From a virus: a DNA stretch of 64,000 bases. Below the pieces are notes generated by a model. That model saw nothing but the letters and a program-made list of their open reading frames with translations, ran no database searches and was not told the origin of the DNA. The stretch lies in the IMG/VR virus record IMGVR_UViG_3300031997_000001, positions 124,001-188,000 of that record; one strand, 5' to 3'. Of this stretch, positions 1-8,149 are shown one piece after another; within the stretch, counting starts at the first letter, position 1, and each line of letters opens with the position of its first letter. The position numbers and the translations under genes were made by a program.

Positions 1-1
1 C

Positions 2-2548
2 AAGAGCGACATCATCACGATCAACGCCTACCTCGTGGCAGACGGCTCTCCTGCGGATGCGACGCTCTCCGCGGCGATTAACGGCCTGGAAGGGAGTCCT
101 GACGCGCTCAACGAGCCCGTTTGCATGCGCGTGGGCGGAAGCATCGTCCCGCACAGCCTGCAGGTCCAGCTGGCCGGGGAGACGCTTCTGGGACACGCGT
201 CGGTGACGATCGACGCAAAGACGGGCCAGCCCCTTTCCGAGAATAAGGACAAGGGACTTCCTACGATCGGCAAGCGGAGCATCGGATACGATCCGCGGAC
301 GAACGTCATGATCGTCGGCTTTGACGGGTCGGTCGACTTCTCCGGCGGCGAGAAGATGTACGTCTTCGCCTCGTACGAGAGAGTCGCCCTTACGTTCAAT
401 CCGCCGTCTCTTCAGTGGCGCCAGTCCAACAGGTTCGATGTGGACTTCACGTCCAAGGTCGACCAGAACGTCGATCCCAAGGTCCTGGACTATCTGATTA
501 ACTTCCTGTTCAAGCTCAAGGCCTTCCACTCGCTCCTTAGGAAGATCATTTTCCCTGTCAACCTGACGGAAGTCTACGACGTTACCGACTTCACGGCCGG
601 CGGGGCTAACAGGCAGAAACCGGGGACTGACGCCGGCGACCTCCAGGTCCCGCCACCCATCATCCCAACGGGGACGTATGGAAGCAACATCCCGTGCGCC
701 GACACCAACCTCAACTACAAGCAGAGCGACCTCGATCTCAGGAAGGCGATTCTCGACGGGCTCGAGGAAGAACATGCGGCGTGGAAGGCTTTCGATTCGC
801 GTTCGATTCCTCCCAGCCTGAAGCCGATCATCGACAGCCTGACCCGGGTGCCTTATTATGAGCCGACCCGGGCTGAATGCAAGTATAACCCCTACGGTCA
901 GGACAGGGTAGTCACTGATAAGACAGTGGACCTGGATCATCAGCCTGACAACCGGGCGAGCGTGTGCGACCTGGCCCAGAAACCGGTACCGGACTATTCT
1001 TACGTCGGTCGCGTCAAGGCGTTCGTCGACGCCGAAGACGTCCTGGACCTTACGGAGCTCGTGAGGTGCCGGCCCTGCAGGCTCATGGGCGGCAAGGGCA
1101 TCTACATCATCACGCCCAATCCCTGGCAGGTGGACTGGGGAAACACCCTCAGGCAGCGCGGCCAGCAAGGTAGCCGATACTTGGGCAATCTCTATAGGGC
1201 GTACAACGCGCCGAGTGAGCTAATCCACTACACTCACAGCCCGTTCAACCATCTGGACGACTTCAAGAAGCTGTCCTATCTCGCCATCCAGCGGCCGTCG
1301 CTGGACATCGACAAGGACAACTGGTTCATGCCGGGGCACAGGCACCCGTACGCCTACGCCCTCGAGCACGACTTCACGCACCCCGACTATACGGCCAGGC
1401 CGTGGGACGATGCTTATTCGCTGATCACCTGCCAGGAAAACAAGTTAGACCAGAATTTGCTCAATGCCAGGATCGAGATCATCCACGGCGAAGAATTCCT
1501 CGTCTTCGATTCCGTTCAACTGGGATACCAGGGGAACGGTTTGGTCCCGGACATTTCATCCTACGGTGACCAGGAGGCAAGACCCTTCAAGATCACGCAC
1601 TCAATCTATGTCGAACAGGAAACCAGGCCCTGGGTCTCGTTCACTGGGGTGACTGAGACGACCGTCGCCTGCATCAAGCCGACGGATTCCATGTGGGTGG
1701 CCGGCCTCTTCAAGTCGGCCACGGGCGTAGGCGACTACATCGGTGGCTATCCGGCGGACCAGTCCGTCATGAGCATCGAGACGTCAGCCGGATCAGGCCC
1801 GTTCACGATCCGGTTCACGTACGGATCGGGCATCCTGCTGGATCCGTCCGATCCGGAGTATCGATACCAGGAAGGATTCCGGTACGACTGCGACTGCAAT
1901 CAGTTTGACGAGTCTTGCGGGTCTGGATCCAGCGGATCTGGATCCGGCTCGGCCATAAACGCAAGGCTCGGCTGCCTGCTAGAGAAATACAGGCTGCCGA
2001 ACGGCGGATTCGACTTCAACTGCGACCAGATCACGGTAGACCAGACGCTAGTACTGAACGAGAAGGTCGGCACCTGCTCGACTCTCTACGATGGGACGAT
2101 CCAGACCAGCTTCTGCATGCTAGGCAATCCAGCCGTGCAAGATGGAAAGTATCCGCCTTTCGGGACCTACAGGTACAGGGACGACTATGGCGTCATCTAC
2201 GACGGGATGTTCGAATATTATGACGACGTCATTGACATAACGACAGCCATCTTCTCACCGCGCGTACCAGGGCAGGCGGATCAGGGCTACCTGACAAAGG
2301 ACGAGCAAGGCCGGATCCTCTATATGAAGCGCGGCGTGCTGGTGGTGACCCGGCAGGTCATCGCGCTGATCCCTGGCGGCTACCGGATCGTCGCAGAGGG
2401 CACCACTACGGAGATTAAGTTCGAACGGATCAATGACATCTGCGGTGAGACGCCCTGCGTCGACAACTTCTGTTACCACTTCGACTGCCAGGTCGTCGAC
2501 GACCTGGAGATCCTGGTGAACGGAAGCGGCGGGTCCACTTACAGCTAG
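2..2548 (+). CDS. Large protein, 5' end outside window; possible virion protein
   Basis: The reading frame is open from base 2, so the N-terminus lies left of the window (at least 848 residues here). A GTG at 35 is an internal codon, not an obvious start. I do not recognise a family. The C-terminal third has a Gly/Ser-rich linker (about 1915-1950) flanked by Cys-rich segments with DCDC-like spacing. Its size and position ahead of other + strand genes suggest a structural or tail-associated protein, but this is inference only. It ends with tandem TAG TAG; the following frame stays open into the next gene. Confidence 0.75.
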   Translation, partial: KSDIITINAYLVADGSPADATLSAAINGLEGSPDALNEPVCMRVGGSIVPHSLQVQLAGETLLGHASVTIDAKTGQPLSENKDKGLPTIGKRSIGYDPRTNVMIVGFDGSVDFSGGEKMYVFASYERVALTFNPPSLQWRQSNRFDVDFTSKVDQNVDPKVLDYLINFLFKLKAFHSLLRKIIFPVNLTEVYDVTDFTAGGANRQKPGTDAGDLQVPPPIIPTGTYGSNIPCADTNLNYKQSDLDLRKAILDGLEEEHAAWKAFDSRSIPPSLKPIIDSLTRVPYYEPTRAECKYNPYGQDRVVTDKTVDLDHQPDNRASVCDLAQKPVPDYSYVGRVKAFVDAEDVLDLTELVRCRPCRLMGGKGIYIITPNPWQVDWGNTLRQRGQQGSRYLGNLYRAYNAPSELIHYTHSPFNHLDDFKKLSYLAIQRPSLDIDKDNWFMPGHRHPYAYALEHDFTHPDYTARPWDDAYSLITCQENKLDQNLLNARIEIIHGEEFLVFDSVQLGYQGNGLVPDISSYGDQEARPFKITHSIYVEQETRPWVSFTGVTETTVACIKPTDSMWVAGLFKSATGVGDYIGGYPADQSVMSIETSAGSGPFTIRFTYGSGILLDPSDPEYRYQEGFRYDCDCNQFDESCGSGSSGSGSGSAINARLGCLLEKYRLPNGGFDFNCDQITVDQTLVLNEKVGTCSTLYDGTIQTSFCMLGNPAVQDGKYPPFGTYRYRDDYGVIYDGMFEYYDDVIDITTAIFSPRVPGQADQGYLTKDEQGRILYMKRGVLVVTRQVIALIPGGYRIVAEGTTTEIKFERINDICGETPCVDNFCYHFDCQVVDDLEILVNGSGGSTYS

Positions 2549-2563
2549 TAGAAGGGGAATCAT

Positions 2564-2872
2564 ATGTCGTTGGAAACTGAACTGGCAACGCTTACCGAAG
2601 CGTCCAGGAATCTTGCGTCGACAGTTAACTCCGTCGCAGCGTCGACGCGTGCCGATCACGATGAGCTTGTGACCTATAAAGAGAGGTTCAACACCCTTGA
2701 AAACAAAGTTAAAGAAATAGTCCGGCATCATGAAGACGAACAGACTGCTAAATCGCAACGTCGCCTTGATGCCGTAAGGGAAAAGCGCTCCGCATCGTTG
2801 CAAATAAACTTAGCCGCCGTTGGTATCATCGTTTCCATTGTATTAGCTCTTTTGGCCTTGTTTTGGAAGTGA
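2564..2872 (+). CDS. Small tail-anchored coiled-coil protein
   Basis: 102 residues. Residues 1-75 are hydrophilic and heptad-like. Residues about 80-100 form one hydrophobic helix (VGIIVSIVLALLALFW) ending in WK, so the protein is probably anchored in the membrane by its C-terminus. AAGGGG lies 7 bases before the ATG. It follows the large protein by 15 bases, in the same frame. Function unknown; holin-like or other membrane roles are possible but not supported by a known family. Confidence 0.75.
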   Translation: MSLETELATLTEASRNLASTVNSVAASTRADHDELVTYKERFNTLENKVKEIVRHHEDEQTAKSQRRLDAVREKRSASLQINLAAVGIIVSIVLALLALFWK

Positions 2873-2879
2873 GTTCACC

Positions 2880-3338
2880 ATGTGCCAGGTCCTCATTCTC
2901 TCGCAGGACATTGACTTCAGCTCTACAGCCTTCTCGAGGCTGAGAGGAGCTGGCCACACCGTGAAGATCGTAGGCGCCGACCTGGATGTCCTGTTCGAAC
3001 TAGGTGCCCTGGACTCGCCTTTCGAATGCGTCATCATCGACGAGAAGGCAGGCGGACTAAAGGTAGTGCAGAGCATCCGGAGCCACGATAGTACGACAGG
3101 GATCATAATTGCATCGGAAGACGACTCTGAAGCTGCTGCAAAGCCGTACGCCGGCCTGGACGTCTGGAGCGTCGTCCATCGTAAGGAGTACGGCCTTCTG
3201 GTCGAGAAGGTTCAAAAGGCCTGCTCCATGGCGTCCATGAGCGCCACGCACTTCTTTAAGGTCAAGACGGCGGTCTCTGAAGCGGCGAAGTCTATCATGG
3301 ATGCGCAGGCCAAATTCTGCCAACACCACGCCACATGA
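2880..3338 (+). CDS. Receiver-domain-like protein (CheY fold), likely degenerate
   Basis: 152 residues. The first about 120 alternate strands and helices as in response-regulator receiver domains: VLILSQD at the start, ECVIIDEKAG where the phospho-acceptor Asp would be (about residue 58), and GIIIASEDD as strand 4. The usual pair of acidic residues after strand 1 is replaced by SQD, so phosphorylation may be lost. No output domain is seen; the C-terminal 35 residues look helical. The stop overlaps the next start (ATGA). Fold assignment is by eye. Confidence 0.6.
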   Translation: MCQVLILSQDIDFSSTAFSRLRGAGHTVKIVGADLDVLFELGALDSPFECVIIDEKAGGLKVVQSIRSHDSTTGIIIASEDDSEAAAKPYAGLDVWSVVHRKEYGLLVEKVQKACSMASMSATHFFKVKTAVSEAAKSIMDAQAKFCQHHAT

Positions 3339-3577
3339 GCTATCCGATTTACGAACTGATGATCCGCCGCGGTCGGGAAGTGGGCGTATTCGGCGTCGGG
3401 CTGGTGCCGATGCAGAATGCGGACCCAGATCCCCAGACGTTTAGGCATCAATACTATTACAACACGCGCGAGAACATCCTCTACAAGAAGACGCAAGGTA
3501 ACGGAGGCGTTCCGTTCTGGAAGCGAACTTCGACTCCGGCATGCGCTCCGCCAGCCAGGTCCATTCCGCCGAGGTAA
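3335..3577 (+). CDS. Small protein of unknown function
   Basis: 80 residues, with an ATGA overlap with the gene before it. The middle (residues 38-63) carries YYYNTRENILYKK followed by PFWKR. This resembles short beta-segments in phage tail or fibre proteins that begin with a YYNT..N.LYKK pattern, but the match is only by eye. The last 15 residues are Pro/Ala-rich. It ends two bases before the next start. Confidence 0.6.
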   Translation: MSYPIYELMIRRGREVGVFGVGLVPMQNADPDPQTFRHQYYYNTRENILYKKTQGNGGVPFWKRTSTPACAPPARSIPPR

Positions 3578-3579
3578 CC

Positions 3580-3813
3580 GTGCCCAGCGTATTCGTGTAC
3601 TGCCGCGGAGACATAAAAGAGTTCCAGTGGCCAGCGAGCAAGACAATTGGCGAAGCAGCTGTGGAGGCATCGAAAGCGTTTGATTATGCGCGTCCGCCGG
3701 ACATTCCACATTTTCAAGATCTCGAAGATCTCGTCCTCCAGCAATCCGATACCTTTACAAAGCTAGGGACCAGGGATGGGGATAGCTTCTTGCTCATAGC
3801 ACTTTTCTCATAG
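3580..3813 (+). CDS. Ubiquitin-sized beta-grasp-like protein
   Basis: 77 residues from a GTG start at 3580, chosen because GAGG lies 5 bases upstream and the previous stop is at 3577. The order strand-strand (VFVYCRGD, KEFQWP), helix (TIGEAAVEASKAF), strands (DLVLQQ, SFLLIAL) and the conserved-looking DTFTKLGTRDGD turn match the ubiquitin-like beta-grasp layout and length. There is no C-terminal Gly-Gly, so classic conjugation is unlikely unless the tail is processed. No E1, E2 or JAB partner is visible in the window. ThiS/MoaD-like or purely structural roles are alternatives. Confidence 0.6.
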   Translation: MPSVFVYCRGDIKEFQWPASKTIGEAAVEASKAFDYARPPDIPHFQDLEDLVLQQSDTFTKLGTRDGDSFLLIALFS

Positions 3814-3837
3814 CAATTGGCGGCAGTATCTAAATAC

Positions 3838-3866
3838 TTGACAAACCGGATACCCTGTGGTATAAT
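3838..3866 (+). promoter_or_regulatory. Consensus sigma70 promoter
   Basis: TTGACA at 3838-3843 and TATAAT at 3861-3866 with a 17-bp spacer: perfect hexamers and ideal spacing. The start of transcription should be near 3873, directly ahead of a hairpin-rich stretch and the peptidyl-tRNA-hydrolase-like gene. It is the best promoter match in the window. Confidence 0.85.
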
Positions 3867-3872
3867 TGCGTG

Positions 3873-4140
3873 TGAAAGGAGGGAAAGAGGGAGTAGGGAA
3901 ATGCCGGTCCTGACGATTCCTCACAGACGTGTCCCGTATGTGAGGGGAGAAAAGCGAAGATTAAGTATCTGCACGTTCAGTGCAGTAGTTCCGGCGGGTG
4001 TCCGGCAAGTAGCCCGTGCAAGCGGGAACTCTCAGCGTGAGAGAACACCACTCCGTCGTCGTCTGTCATCGTCAGGATCGACATCTCCCTACACGCCGTC
4101 CAAAGCAGGCAAGCGTTCAACCACCAGAAGGGAGGGGCGT
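3873..4140 (+). ncRNA. Candidate structured leader or small RNA
   Basis: About 270 bases between the promoter at 3838 and the ATG at 4141, with no convincing protein. Perfect stems are visible: 3919-3925 with 3939-3945 (CCTCACA/TGTGAGG), 3969-3974 with 3980-3985 (CTGCAC/GTGCAG), 3987-3992 with 4025-4030 (AGTTCC/GGAACT), and 4029-4033 with 4039-4043 (CTCTC/GAGAG). The last two share bases and cannot form together, as in switching leaders. The frame starting at 3901 is open but would give an Arg/Ser-rich, unlikely protein. It could be a riboregulated leader or an independent RNA. Confidence 0.4.
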
Positions 4141-4539
4141 ATGACCTAGGTTGCCACCCATTTCTACGTCATCGTCCGGACCGACATCTCACTCCCTCAG
4201 CAGATCGTCCAGGCTGTCCACGCCGCCCATGACGCAGGCCGTGTAGTATCCTCTGATGGACGCTTTTCCACCGTCGTCTGCCAGGTCCCTTCCGAACAAC
4301 ACCTGCTCCACGAGTACGATCGTATCACCTCCAGGGGTATTCGGTGCTTCCTGTTCAGGGAGCCAGACATGGGCGGTCAGGCAACGGCCCTGGCTACCGA
4401 ACCCACCGCCAATAGGAAGTTCTTTTCCCGGTTTCACCTTTGGAAAGGAGACAACCATGTTGTAGGCAAGAGGACCGCCGTTGCTTGTCCCGACAACTTG
4501 TCCGTTTCCACGTCCTCAGTTATTGGAGACAAGCAATGA
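4141..4539 (+). CDS. Peptidyl-tRNA hydrolase 2-like protein with amber codon 3
   Basis: ATG at 4141 follows a strong GGGAGGGG site, then ACC, then TAG (4147-4149), then an uninterrupted frame to TGA at 4537-4539 (132 codons). The downstream protein matches the PTH2 family by eye: HFYVIVRTDIS (strand 1), QQIVQAVHAAHDAG (the helix with the conserved Q..QA.HA pattern), STVVCQVPSE, then FREPDMGGQATALATEP, the usual D.G.T motif. PTH2 releases peptides from peptidyl-tRNA. No ATG, GTG or TTG start lies between the TAG and strand 1. It therefore needs amber read-through, or it is a recent null allele. The stop overlaps the next start. A CUA tRNA lies 330 bases downstream. Confidence 0.7.
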
Positions 4540-4817
4540 TTCTCACCACCGAGCAGTGGGATGCCGTCCAGGCGATGAAGGCGGAGATCAAGGGCCTGGC
4601 CGAGACCCAGAAGAAGGAGAAGGCCATCCTGCGGACCCCGCATTTGAACATCCGCGTGCCTGATGGAAAGGGTGGCTTTTACGGTCCCTGGCACTTCCAG
4701 TGGGAGACCCACAAGAGGGCCAGGCTGATCACGGAGCACCTGATTGAGTACAATAAGGCACGCGGGAAGGACTTCTCCATGTACCTGGGGAAGCAGAAGG
4801 CGGAGGCAAATGGTTGA
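4536..4817 (+). CDS. Hypothetical protein
   Basis: 93 residues; the ATG overlaps the TGA of the PTH2-like gene, so the two are probably translationally coupled. Residues 1-32 are helical and Lys/Glu-rich. The middle has a GKGGFYGPWHFQWE segment rich in aromatics. No family recognised. Confidence 0.7.
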   Translation: MILTTEQWDAVQAMKAEIKGLAETQKKEKAILRTPHLNIRVPDGKGGFYGPWHFQWETHKRARLITEHLIEYNKARGKDFSMYLGKQKAEANG

Positions 4818-4843
4818 CCCCGATAGTACCTCCGTAGTATAAT
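4814..4843 (+). promoter_or_regulatory. Sigma70-like promoter ahead of the tRNA
   Basis: TTGACC at 4814-4819 and TATAAT at 4838-4843, with an 18-bp spacer. It overlaps the last codons of the preceding gene. The predicted start lies about 20 bases before the tRNA, so the tRNA and the operon behind it have their own promoter. Confidence 0.75.
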
Positions 4844-4870
4844 GTGGTTGCGGGACCGGCGTCCCGCTTT

Positions 4871-4944
4871 GCACCCATAGCACAATGGTAGTGCTGCGAA
4901 CTCTAAATTCGCGAATGAGGGTTCAATTCCCTCTGGGTGCACCA
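4871..4944 (+). tRNA. Amber-suppressor tRNA, anticodon CUA
   Basis: Complete cloverleaf with encoded CCA. The acceptor is GCACCCA (4871-4877) with TGGGTGC (4934-4940). The D stem is GCAC/GTGC around AATGGTA. The anticodon stem is GCGAA/TTCGC around the 7-base loop CTCTAAA (4901-4907), which places C4903-T4904-A4905 at positions 34-36. The T arm is GAGGG/CCCTC around TTCAATT. A CUA anticodon reads UAG. The discriminator is A73 and the first pair is G1-C72; the amino acid it carries cannot be told from this alone. A short variable arm excludes Ser, Leu and bacterial Tyr types. Confidence 0.9.
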
Positions 4945-4968
4945 CTTTGAGGATACCTTGGAGGCCCG

Positions 4969-6891
4969 ATGTCTGATCTGATCCCGAAGGACAAAAAGCA
5001 AGCGGAACAACTGCCCCCGGACGGGCCGCTGATCGAACTTGGCCAGTGGTATTGGATCGATGACAATGACGACAAGGGAATCCTGCGCAAGAAGAGCTTC
5101 TTCGCTTGCGTGACCAAGATCGGGTCCAACTTCATCGAATGTCATAATCCCTTTGGTTCGTATACCCGCATCCATCTGGACAAGCTTTTGGATGAGTGTA
5201 GGTTGGAGCCTGAGCCCGAGAAGATCATCCGCGAACAGATGATGAAGTACCGAAGGGAAGTCCAGGAGAAGCTCGGCGAGATCAAGAACATCATGGCCAG
5301 GCTCGGACTTACGGAACTCCCCAAGCTCGGACACAATGCCCAGCCCCAGGAAACGAGCAAGGCTCTCTCCGTCATCGCGGCCTCAGAGGACGTGAACCAG
5401 TACAAGAAGAAGCTTATCGAGGCCAAGGAGAAGGATCTCCCCGCGCTGTTCGAGGAAGTGAAGGAGGCCAACGAGAAACTGGCCACTTGGATGCAGGCCC
5501 AGGCGCTTCCCATGGAGGCGGCGTCCGAAGAGCTGGAAGAGCGCCTGGGCCAGATCGACGACCGCATCTTCAACGTCTCGCTCTATGCCGGACTGACCGA
5601 GGACGTCAAGCAGGTCTCGGACGGGAAGCCGGCAGACAGCACGGATAGGCTTCACATCCTCCAGCGCCTCCTCTACATGGACGAGGAGTGCCTGCTGGAT
5701 TACAAGCACGGCGGCATGGAATTCAGCAATATCAAGAAATTCGATGCCTGGCTGGCCAAGCCCGGCAACCGCGACCGTGTCCTACCGTTCCCCAGGTCCA
5801 TCGTCGCCTTCCGCGTGCGCCGCGACGAGAAGGAACGCGATTATGATGGAAGCCTTGCCCAGGCCATGATCATCTTCGATCTGAAGGAGCTTGACAAGCT
5901 GACGTTCCTTTACATCCGGAATGGCGAGCGGCTCTACCGGATGAACTGCGACCTGGAATTCGGCAATCTGATCTTCCCCGGCCAGCACGAGCTCAATCTT
6001 TCCGAGCCCATGATGGCGAAGATGTTTTGCAGCCGGGTCAATGAAATCATCCCCAAGAGGGAGTTCGAAGACCTCGTCGTGAGGGAAAAGGAAAGGGTCG
6101 TCAAGGAGAAGGAGTGGAGGAAAGTAAATCCTGGTAAGAGCTGGATAGAGAATCCGTTTCACGAGTGGAGCGATAAGACCAGAGACTTTGAGCCCTTTGA
6201 CAAGACGAGCGTCTATTTCGATGAGATGAGCGCGGAGGTAGCCAAACGGATCAAGCAGTACAACCGGATCGCCGTCATCGTCCAGGGCCTGTTCGACCGT
6301 TCTGAGGTCCTGCATCCGCACCCGCCCGTCCAGCTATGGTCGCCGGGTGGCTTCGCTGCTGCCGTCGAGCTCGTTTATGACGGATCCAACACCCTGCATT
6401 ATGGAGACGCTCCGGACTTCGAGGCCTATCGTCTCGAGTGCAATAAGACCTTAAAGGAAGGCTCGATCGTCGTCGGCCAGCATGGCTATTGGCTGAATAA
6501 GGAAGTGGAGAGGGAACAGAATAGGCAGGAGAATAACTGGCGGTATAAGAACCCGCACGTGTCCGCGGCGTGGTATAAGCCCCCGGGGAATCCGGGTCCT
6601 GGCTATGTGGCTAAGGTGGCTTACTGGTTCCCCAAGAAGCGTCTCGCCGTGTTCAGGTGGATGCGCGAGCGGCAGGCGTTTGGGCGATATAATGATGGCG
6701 AGCTGATCCCCACTTCTGTTGCGGTGCCGGACACTCACCTGTTCAATGTGAGCGCCTATAAGCCCGGAGACTATAAGCAGTTCTTCATCGATCCGAGGAC
6801 ACGCGCTCAATACCTGAAATGGGCACGCATGCTGCTGGCTGCTGAGGATTACTTCTCAGGGCACATTAAAGTCGGGGAAGCTCCAGAATGA
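4969..6891 (+). CDS. Large hypothetical protein with coiled coil
   Basis: 640 residues; TTGGAGG lies 6 bases before the ATG. Residues about 85-190 are charged and helical, likely coiled coil. The rest is a mixed alpha/beta protein with many aromatic residues, including NNWRYKNPHVSAAWY near the C-terminus. No signal peptide or membrane segment. I do not recognise a family. It is first in a tightly overlapping + strand run with the RNA ligase, and ends with an ATGA overlap. Confidence 0.85.
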   Translation: MSDLIPKDKKQAEQLPPDGPLIELGQWYWIDDNDDKGILRKKSFFACVTKIGSNFIECHNPFGSYTRIHLDKLLDECRLEPEPEKIIREQMMKYRREVQEKLGEIKNIMARLGLTELPKLGHNAQPQETSKALSVIAASEDVNQYKKKLIEAKEKDLPALFEEVKEANEKLATWMQAQALPMEAASEELEERLGQIDDRIFNVSLYAGLTEDVKQVSDGKPADSTDRLHILQRLLYMDEECLLDYKHGGMEFSNIKKFDAWLAKPGNRDRVLPFPRSIVAFRVRRDEKERDYDGSLAQAMIIFDLKELDKLTFLYIRNGERLYRMNCDLEFGNLIFPGQHELNLSEPMMAKMFCSRVNEIIPKREFEDLVVREKERVVKEKEWRKVNPGKSWIENPFHEWSDKTRDFEPFDKTSVYFDEMSAEVAKRIKQYNRIAVIVQGLFDRSEVLHPHPPVQLWSPGGFAAAVELVYDGSNTLHYGDAPDFEAYRLECNKTLKEGSIVVGQHGYWLNKEVEREQNRQENNWRYKNPHVSAAWYKPPGNPGPGYVAKVAYWFPKKRLAVFRWMRERQAFGRYNDGELIPTSVAVPDTHLFNVSAYKPGDYKQFFIDPRTRAQYLKWARMLLAAEDYFSGHIKVGEAPE

Positions 6892-7586
6892 ATACAAGAC
6901 TCCCGCCGAACGACAAGTTCCCGCGGATCCGCCACTTACCATGGAGCCCCGGCGTCTCGAAGGACGACCTGGTCGGGGATTCGTTCTTCTTCCTCGACTC
7001 CCCAATAGCCTGTACCATCAGTGAGAAGATGGACGGCAGTAACGTAGCGCTCACGCGTGATGCCGTCTTCGCACGGACACACGCCCATCCGCCGACTCAT
7101 TCGTCTTTCAATGCACTCAAGGCGCTCCATGTCTCCATCAGACACTGCATACCAGAGGGGTTCACCGTCTTTGCCGAATGGTGTTGGGCGGTGCATTCCC
7201 TGGTCTACAAGAAGCTGCCCAATCCGCCTCTCTTTCTGATAGGCGTACGATCAGAGGTGGCGTCCTGGTCGAGCCAGCTCGAGCCCGGCACCTGGTTGGA
7301 TGTGCCTCGCTGCAAAGAAGTTGCTGAGCAGATCGGCATTCCGATGGTGCCTATTATCTGGCAGGGCCAGCTTCTCGCGCCGCGCGACACGATGGACGGA
7401 CTTCAGAACACGCTCAATTATCCGCCAGCTTATGGGCCGGAGCGCGAGGGATTCGTCATTCGGTACAGCGGGACCATACGGGATGCCGACTGGGACAAGC
7501 TCGTCGCCAAGTGGGTCCGTGCAGGTCACGTCACCACGGACGAACATTGGACAGTCAATGCAGTCAAGAGGCAGAGGACAGCATGA
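6888..7586 (+). CDS. RNA ligase (Rnl2/DRB0094-like nucleotidyltransferase)
   Basis: 232 residues. Motif I is EKMDGSN with Lys47 as the predicted adenylated residue. FAEWCW is motif III, EREGFVIR is motif IV, and KLVAKWVR near 210 is motif V. Ligases of this type adenylate themselves with ATP and seal nicked or cleaved RNA; phages use them to repair tRNAs cut by host defence nucleases. No separate C-terminal domain is present, so it is a minimal ligase. The stop overlaps the next start. Confidence 0.9.
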   Translation: MNTRLPPNDKFPRIRHLPWSPGVSKDDLVGDSFFFLDSPIACTISEKMDGSNVALTRDAVFARTHAHPPTHSSFNALKALHVSIRHCIPEGFTVFAEWCWAVHSLVYKKLPNPPLFLIGVRSEVASWSSQLEPGTWLDVPRCKEVAEQIGIPMVPIIWQGQLLAPRDTMDGLQNTLNYPPAYGPEREGFVIRYSGTIRDADWDKLVAKWVRAGHVTTDEHWTVNAVKRQRTA

Positions 7587-7882
7587 AGCCCTGCTCCCTT
7601 TGCGGTCGCCCCGCACCCACCACGCGACACCACGTCGTACCGAAATGCCGCAGGCGGAACAAGATGCCTGCGGAAGCCAAGGAGAACATCGGCACCACGA
7701 AGAACTTCTGCCGCGACTGTCATAGGGCGGTCCATGTCATCTTCACGGAGAAGGAACTTGCCGCCCAGTATTTCACGGTAGATAGACTAATGGCTGATCC
7801 GCGGGTCCAGAAGTTCGTCGCCTGGATCAGGAAGAAGCCGCCGACGACGTTCTTCGGCTCCACTTATCAGAGGCCAAGATGA
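7583..7882 (+). CDS. HNH-like zinc protein
   Basis: 99 residues from the ATG overlapping the RNA ligase stop. It has CSLCG (residues 3-7), then RHHVVPK (the HH of a beta-beta-alpha-metal site), CRDCH and VHVIF with a later His, the arrangement of small HNH nucleases. Free-standing HNH proteins of this size occur in phages as nicking or homing enzymes. The second catalytic His is likely the one in AVH. Coupling to the RNA ligase suggests a shared role, but this is inference. Confidence 0.75.
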   Translation: MKPCSLCGRPAPTTRHHVVPKCRRRNKMPAEAKENIGTTKNFCRDCHRAVHVIFTEKELAAQYFTVDRLMADPRVQKFVAWIRKKPPTTFFGSTYQRPR

Positions 7883-8148
7883 GTTATACGAAACGCATGA
7901 AGATCGATTTTAGGCTGGAGGTCTTTCTTACGAGGGCGACCAAGATAGACCAACAAGACAAGGAGGAGCTCAAGGATCTTCCGCCTGAGATTTGGAAGGC
8001 CGAGTGCCCCAAATTGGACAAGACTGGTTACGGCAGAACTGAGAACCTCGCGATTGACAGCTTGAAGCTGGCTATCGCGGACGTGTTTCCTAATCCATCG
8101 TTGGAACGCGGCGGCGGCGGCAGAGGCGACAAACTCATAAAGGGATAA
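7879..8148 (+). CDS. Hypothetical protein
   Basis: 89 residues, ATGA overlap with the HNH-like gene. Charged, mostly helical, with a Gly-rich GGGGRG stretch near the C-terminus. Ends one base before the PLD-like gene. No family recognised. Confidence 0.7.
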   Translation: MSYTKRMKIDFRLEVFLTRATKIDQQDKEELKDLPPEIWKAECPKLDKTGYGRTENLAIDSLKLAIADVFPNPSLERGGGGRGDKLIKG

Positions 8149-8149
8149 C

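Noticed and set aside
3817-4149. Open + strand frame between the ubiquitin-like gene and the PTH2-like gene, as a separate protein
   Set aside because: Its composition is Arg/Ser/Pro-rich with no fold-like pattern, it spans a perfect promoter and stable hairpins, and it has no good start. Better explained as non-coding.
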